Part shown: positions 14,115 through 15,398 of the stretch, piece after piece
Numbering within the stretch: position 1 is the first letter of the stretch
How the letters are laid out: each line of letters starts with the position of its first letter
Assembly: GCA_937906775.1 (NCBI GenBank)
Contig: CALCUD010000007.1
Span: forward strand, 1-15,398
Direction: 5' to 3'
DNA from: an uncultured Clostridia bacterium
Lineage (GTDB): Bacteria; Bacillota; Clostridia; Christensenellales; Aristaeellaceae
Length of the DNA: 15,398 nucleotides
Made by a program: the position numbers and the translations under genes
Notes under the pieces: model-generated
Seen by the model: the letters and a program-made list of their open reading frames with translations, nothing else
Told to the model about the DNA's origin: nothing
Databases searched by the model: none

Positions 14115-15305
14115 ATGAGGAAAACAGCGATACTAATCCTTATTGTTCTTCTTTTCGTTTCCGTATCGGTTCAATGTCAGGCGTCAACTACTGGAACAGT
14201 GACAGCCGGATGTTTAAATATGCGAAAATCTGCAACTACGGACAGCAAAGTTATAAAGGTATTGCGTGAAGGAAATAAAGTTACGATCCTGTCTACAAGC
14301 GGAAGCTGGTATAAAATTCAATTCGGATCCAGCACCGGATACGTTTCAAAAAAATATGTAAAAACTACATCATCAAGCAACAACAAGTCTTCAGGTTCTT
14401 CTTCATCGTCATCTTCAGGTACATGTTCACCCGGGGATCATGGAGAAAACGTGAAAAAAATTCAAAAACGACTGAAAACGCTAGGATATTATACCGGGAG
14501 CATTGACGGGGATTATGGCAACGGGACGAAAACAGCCGTCAAGAATTTTCAAAGAGTTAATGGCCTGAATTCCAACGGGTATGTTAATCAATCAACACTT
14601 CAAAAACTAAACAGTTCAAGTGCAAAAAAAGCCGGATCCGCTTCTTCATCCGGAAGCAGTTCCGGGACCTGTGCACCTGGAGATTCCGGCGATCAGGTCA
14701 AAAAAGTCCAAAAGCGGTTAAGGGCCCTTGGATACTATTCAGGCAGTATTGACGGAGATTACGGAAATGGGACCAAAACGGCTGTAAAGGAATTTCAAAG
14801 AACAAACGGTCTGAGCGTAAATGGAACAGTAAACAGTTCAACGCTTAATAAATTGAACAGTTCATCAGCCCAAAAGGCATCATCTTCATCAGAAAACGGA
14901 AGCGGAACTGAACAATTGAACTGGTTCAGAGGAGGTTCAAGCAAAATTCCCAAAGGAGCAACATTCAAAGTTAAAGATATCAAAACAGGAAAAGTCTTTA
15001 CTTGTAAGCGCTGGAGCGGATCCAATCATCTTGATGCAGAACCGCTGACCGCATCAGATACAGCTACCATGAAAAGTATATTCGGACATTGGTCATGGAG
15101 ACGCAGAGCTATTCTTGTAAAATATAACGGACATGTTTACGCAGCATCCATGAACGGTATGCCGCATGGTACCCAGACAATTAAAAACAACAAATTTGAA
15201 GGACATTTCTGCATCCATTTTTCAGGCAGTAAAACTCACGGTTCCGGGAAAGTCGATTCTGTTCACCAGAATTGTGTCAAAACGGCATTGAAACATTCCT
15301 GGTAG
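14115..15305 (+). CDS. Exported SH3b protein with two peptidoglycan-binding domains and a His-rich C-terminal domain
   Basis: A 396-residue secreted wall-associated protein. In order: signal peptide (about 1-24, ending VQCQAS); bacterial SH3 domain (about 26-83, with NMRKSATTDSKVI and STSGSWYKIQF, GYVSKKYV); Ser-rich linker; PG_binding_1 copy one (104-173); Ser linker; copy two (186-255); linker; and a final domain (about 266-396). That domain shows WSGSNHLDAEPL, WSWRRRAILV, ASMNGMPHGTQT, GHFCIHFSGSKTHG and VDSVHQNCV. I recall similar tails on other clostridial wall proteins, but no assigned function. His305, Asp307, Glu309, His364, His368, His375 and His384 could bind metal, which would make it a hydrolase, but this is untested. 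It lacks the SHGC motif of L,D-transpeptidases. Start choice: AAAGGAGG lies ten bases before 14115. It is divergent from rplJ. Confidence 0.88.
   Translation: MRKTAILILIVLLFVSVSVQCQASTTGTVTAGCLNMRKSATTDSKVIKVLREGNKVTILSTSGSWYKIQFGSSTGYVSKKYVKTTSSSNNKSSGSSSSSSSGTCSPGDHGENVKKIQKRLKTLGYYTGSIDGDYGNGTKTAVKNFQRVNGLNSNGYVNQSTLQKLNSSSAKKAGSASSSGSSSGTCAPGDSGDQVKKVQKRLRALGYYSGSIDGDYGNGTKTAVKEFQRTNGLSVNGTVNSSTLNKLNSSSAQKASSSSENGSGTEQLNWFRGGSSKIPKGATFKVKDIKTGKVFTCKRWSGSNHLDAEPLTASDTATMKSIFGHWSWRRRAILVKYNGHVYAASMNGMPHGTQTIKNNKFEGHFCIHFSGSKTHGSGKVDSVHQNCVKTALKHSW
14424..14879 (+). repeat. Tandem duplication of a peptidoglycan-binding module within the gene
   Basis: Two 210-base units, 14424-14633 and 14670-14879, are separated by a Ser/Gly linker. 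They encode 70-residue copies that agree at 54 positions by hand count, including the shared core GSIDGDYGNGTKTAVK. Codon choices differ between copies, so the duplication is not recent. Confidence 0.9.
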
Positions 15306-15341
15306 ACTGAATATAATGATTTCATGTGTTAAAAAATTATC

Positions 15342-15370
15342 TTGACAATCATTATTTTTATCTATATAAT
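15342..15370 (+). promoter_or_regulatory. Perfect-consensus promoter reading out of the window
   Basis: TTGACA (15342-15347), exactly 17 bases, TATAAT (15365-15370). The gene or RNA it drives begins beyond 15377 and is not visible. The 36 bases from the previous stop to this promoter hold no terminator that I can see. Confidence 0.8.
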
Positions 15371-15398
15371 GATTTATGTTGTCAGCACGCAGGGGAAT

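Noticed and set aside
14910..15305. L,D-transpeptidase (YkuD) catalytic domain
   Set aside because: The essential SHGC-x-R signature is absent; Cys366 and Cys387 are not in that setting.
1..15398. CRISPR array, tRNA, rRNA, insertion sequence or prophage
   Set aside because: No spaced direct repeats, cloverleaf or rRNA motifs, transposase or phage genes were seen by eye on either strand.

Overview
The window looks like chromosomal DNA from a member of the Bacillota, most likely an anaerobic, gut- or rumen-type Clostridia. The reasons are moderately low GC, AGGAGG-type ribosome binding sites before nearly every gene, sigma-A-like TTGACA-17-TATAAT promoters, an L10-type ribosomal leader, a PreP-like M16C peptidase, an intracellular GH67 alpha-glucuronidase, and exported proteins with SH3b, CHAP and peptidoglycan-binding modules. 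No rRNA, tRNA, CRISPR array, insertion sequence or phage gene is visible. The species cannot be fixed from this sequence.

Layout. (1) 1-730, minus: dGTPase-like HD phosphohydrolase, cut by the left edge. It is divergent from (2) 885-3764, plus: a 959-residue M16C zinc metallopeptidase with its own promoter. (3) 3799-5628, minus: a stand-alone GH67 alpha-glucuronidase. (4) 5837-9742, plus: six tightly spaced genes that look like one operon: GNAT acetyltransferase, aminoglycoside-nucleotidyltransferase-like protein, HutC-type GntR regulator, a small coiled-coil protein with a C-terminal membrane anchor, a small glycine-rich membrane protein, and dapF. The shared promoter carries inverted repeats. 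(5) 9749-12033, minus: a two-gene export operon of a CHAP/peptidoglycan-binding hydrolase and a 454-residue exported protein of unknown function. (6) 12140-13803, minus: rplJ, rplL and an aquaporin, preceded by an L10 autoregulatory leader; terminators follow rplL and the aquaporin gene. (7) 14115-15305, plus: an exported SH3b plus two peptidoglycan-binding repeats plus an uncharacterised His-rich C-terminal domain. The last 93 bases hold a perfect-consensus promoter firing out of the window.

How it fits together. Much of the window touches the cell envelope: dapF supplies meso-diaminopimelate for peptidoglycan, and two exported proteins carry wall-binding modules. The rplJ-rplL pair is free-standing, without rplK-rplA upstream or rpoB-rpoC downstream, which departs from the usual bacterial order. 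The best candidate for undescribed biology is the GntR-centred operon at 5837-9742, with two unrecognised membrane proteins and two small-molecule-modifying enzymes. The His-rich C-terminal domain of the last gene and the unknown partner of the CHAP hydrolase come next. All functional links in these three cases are inference from context.
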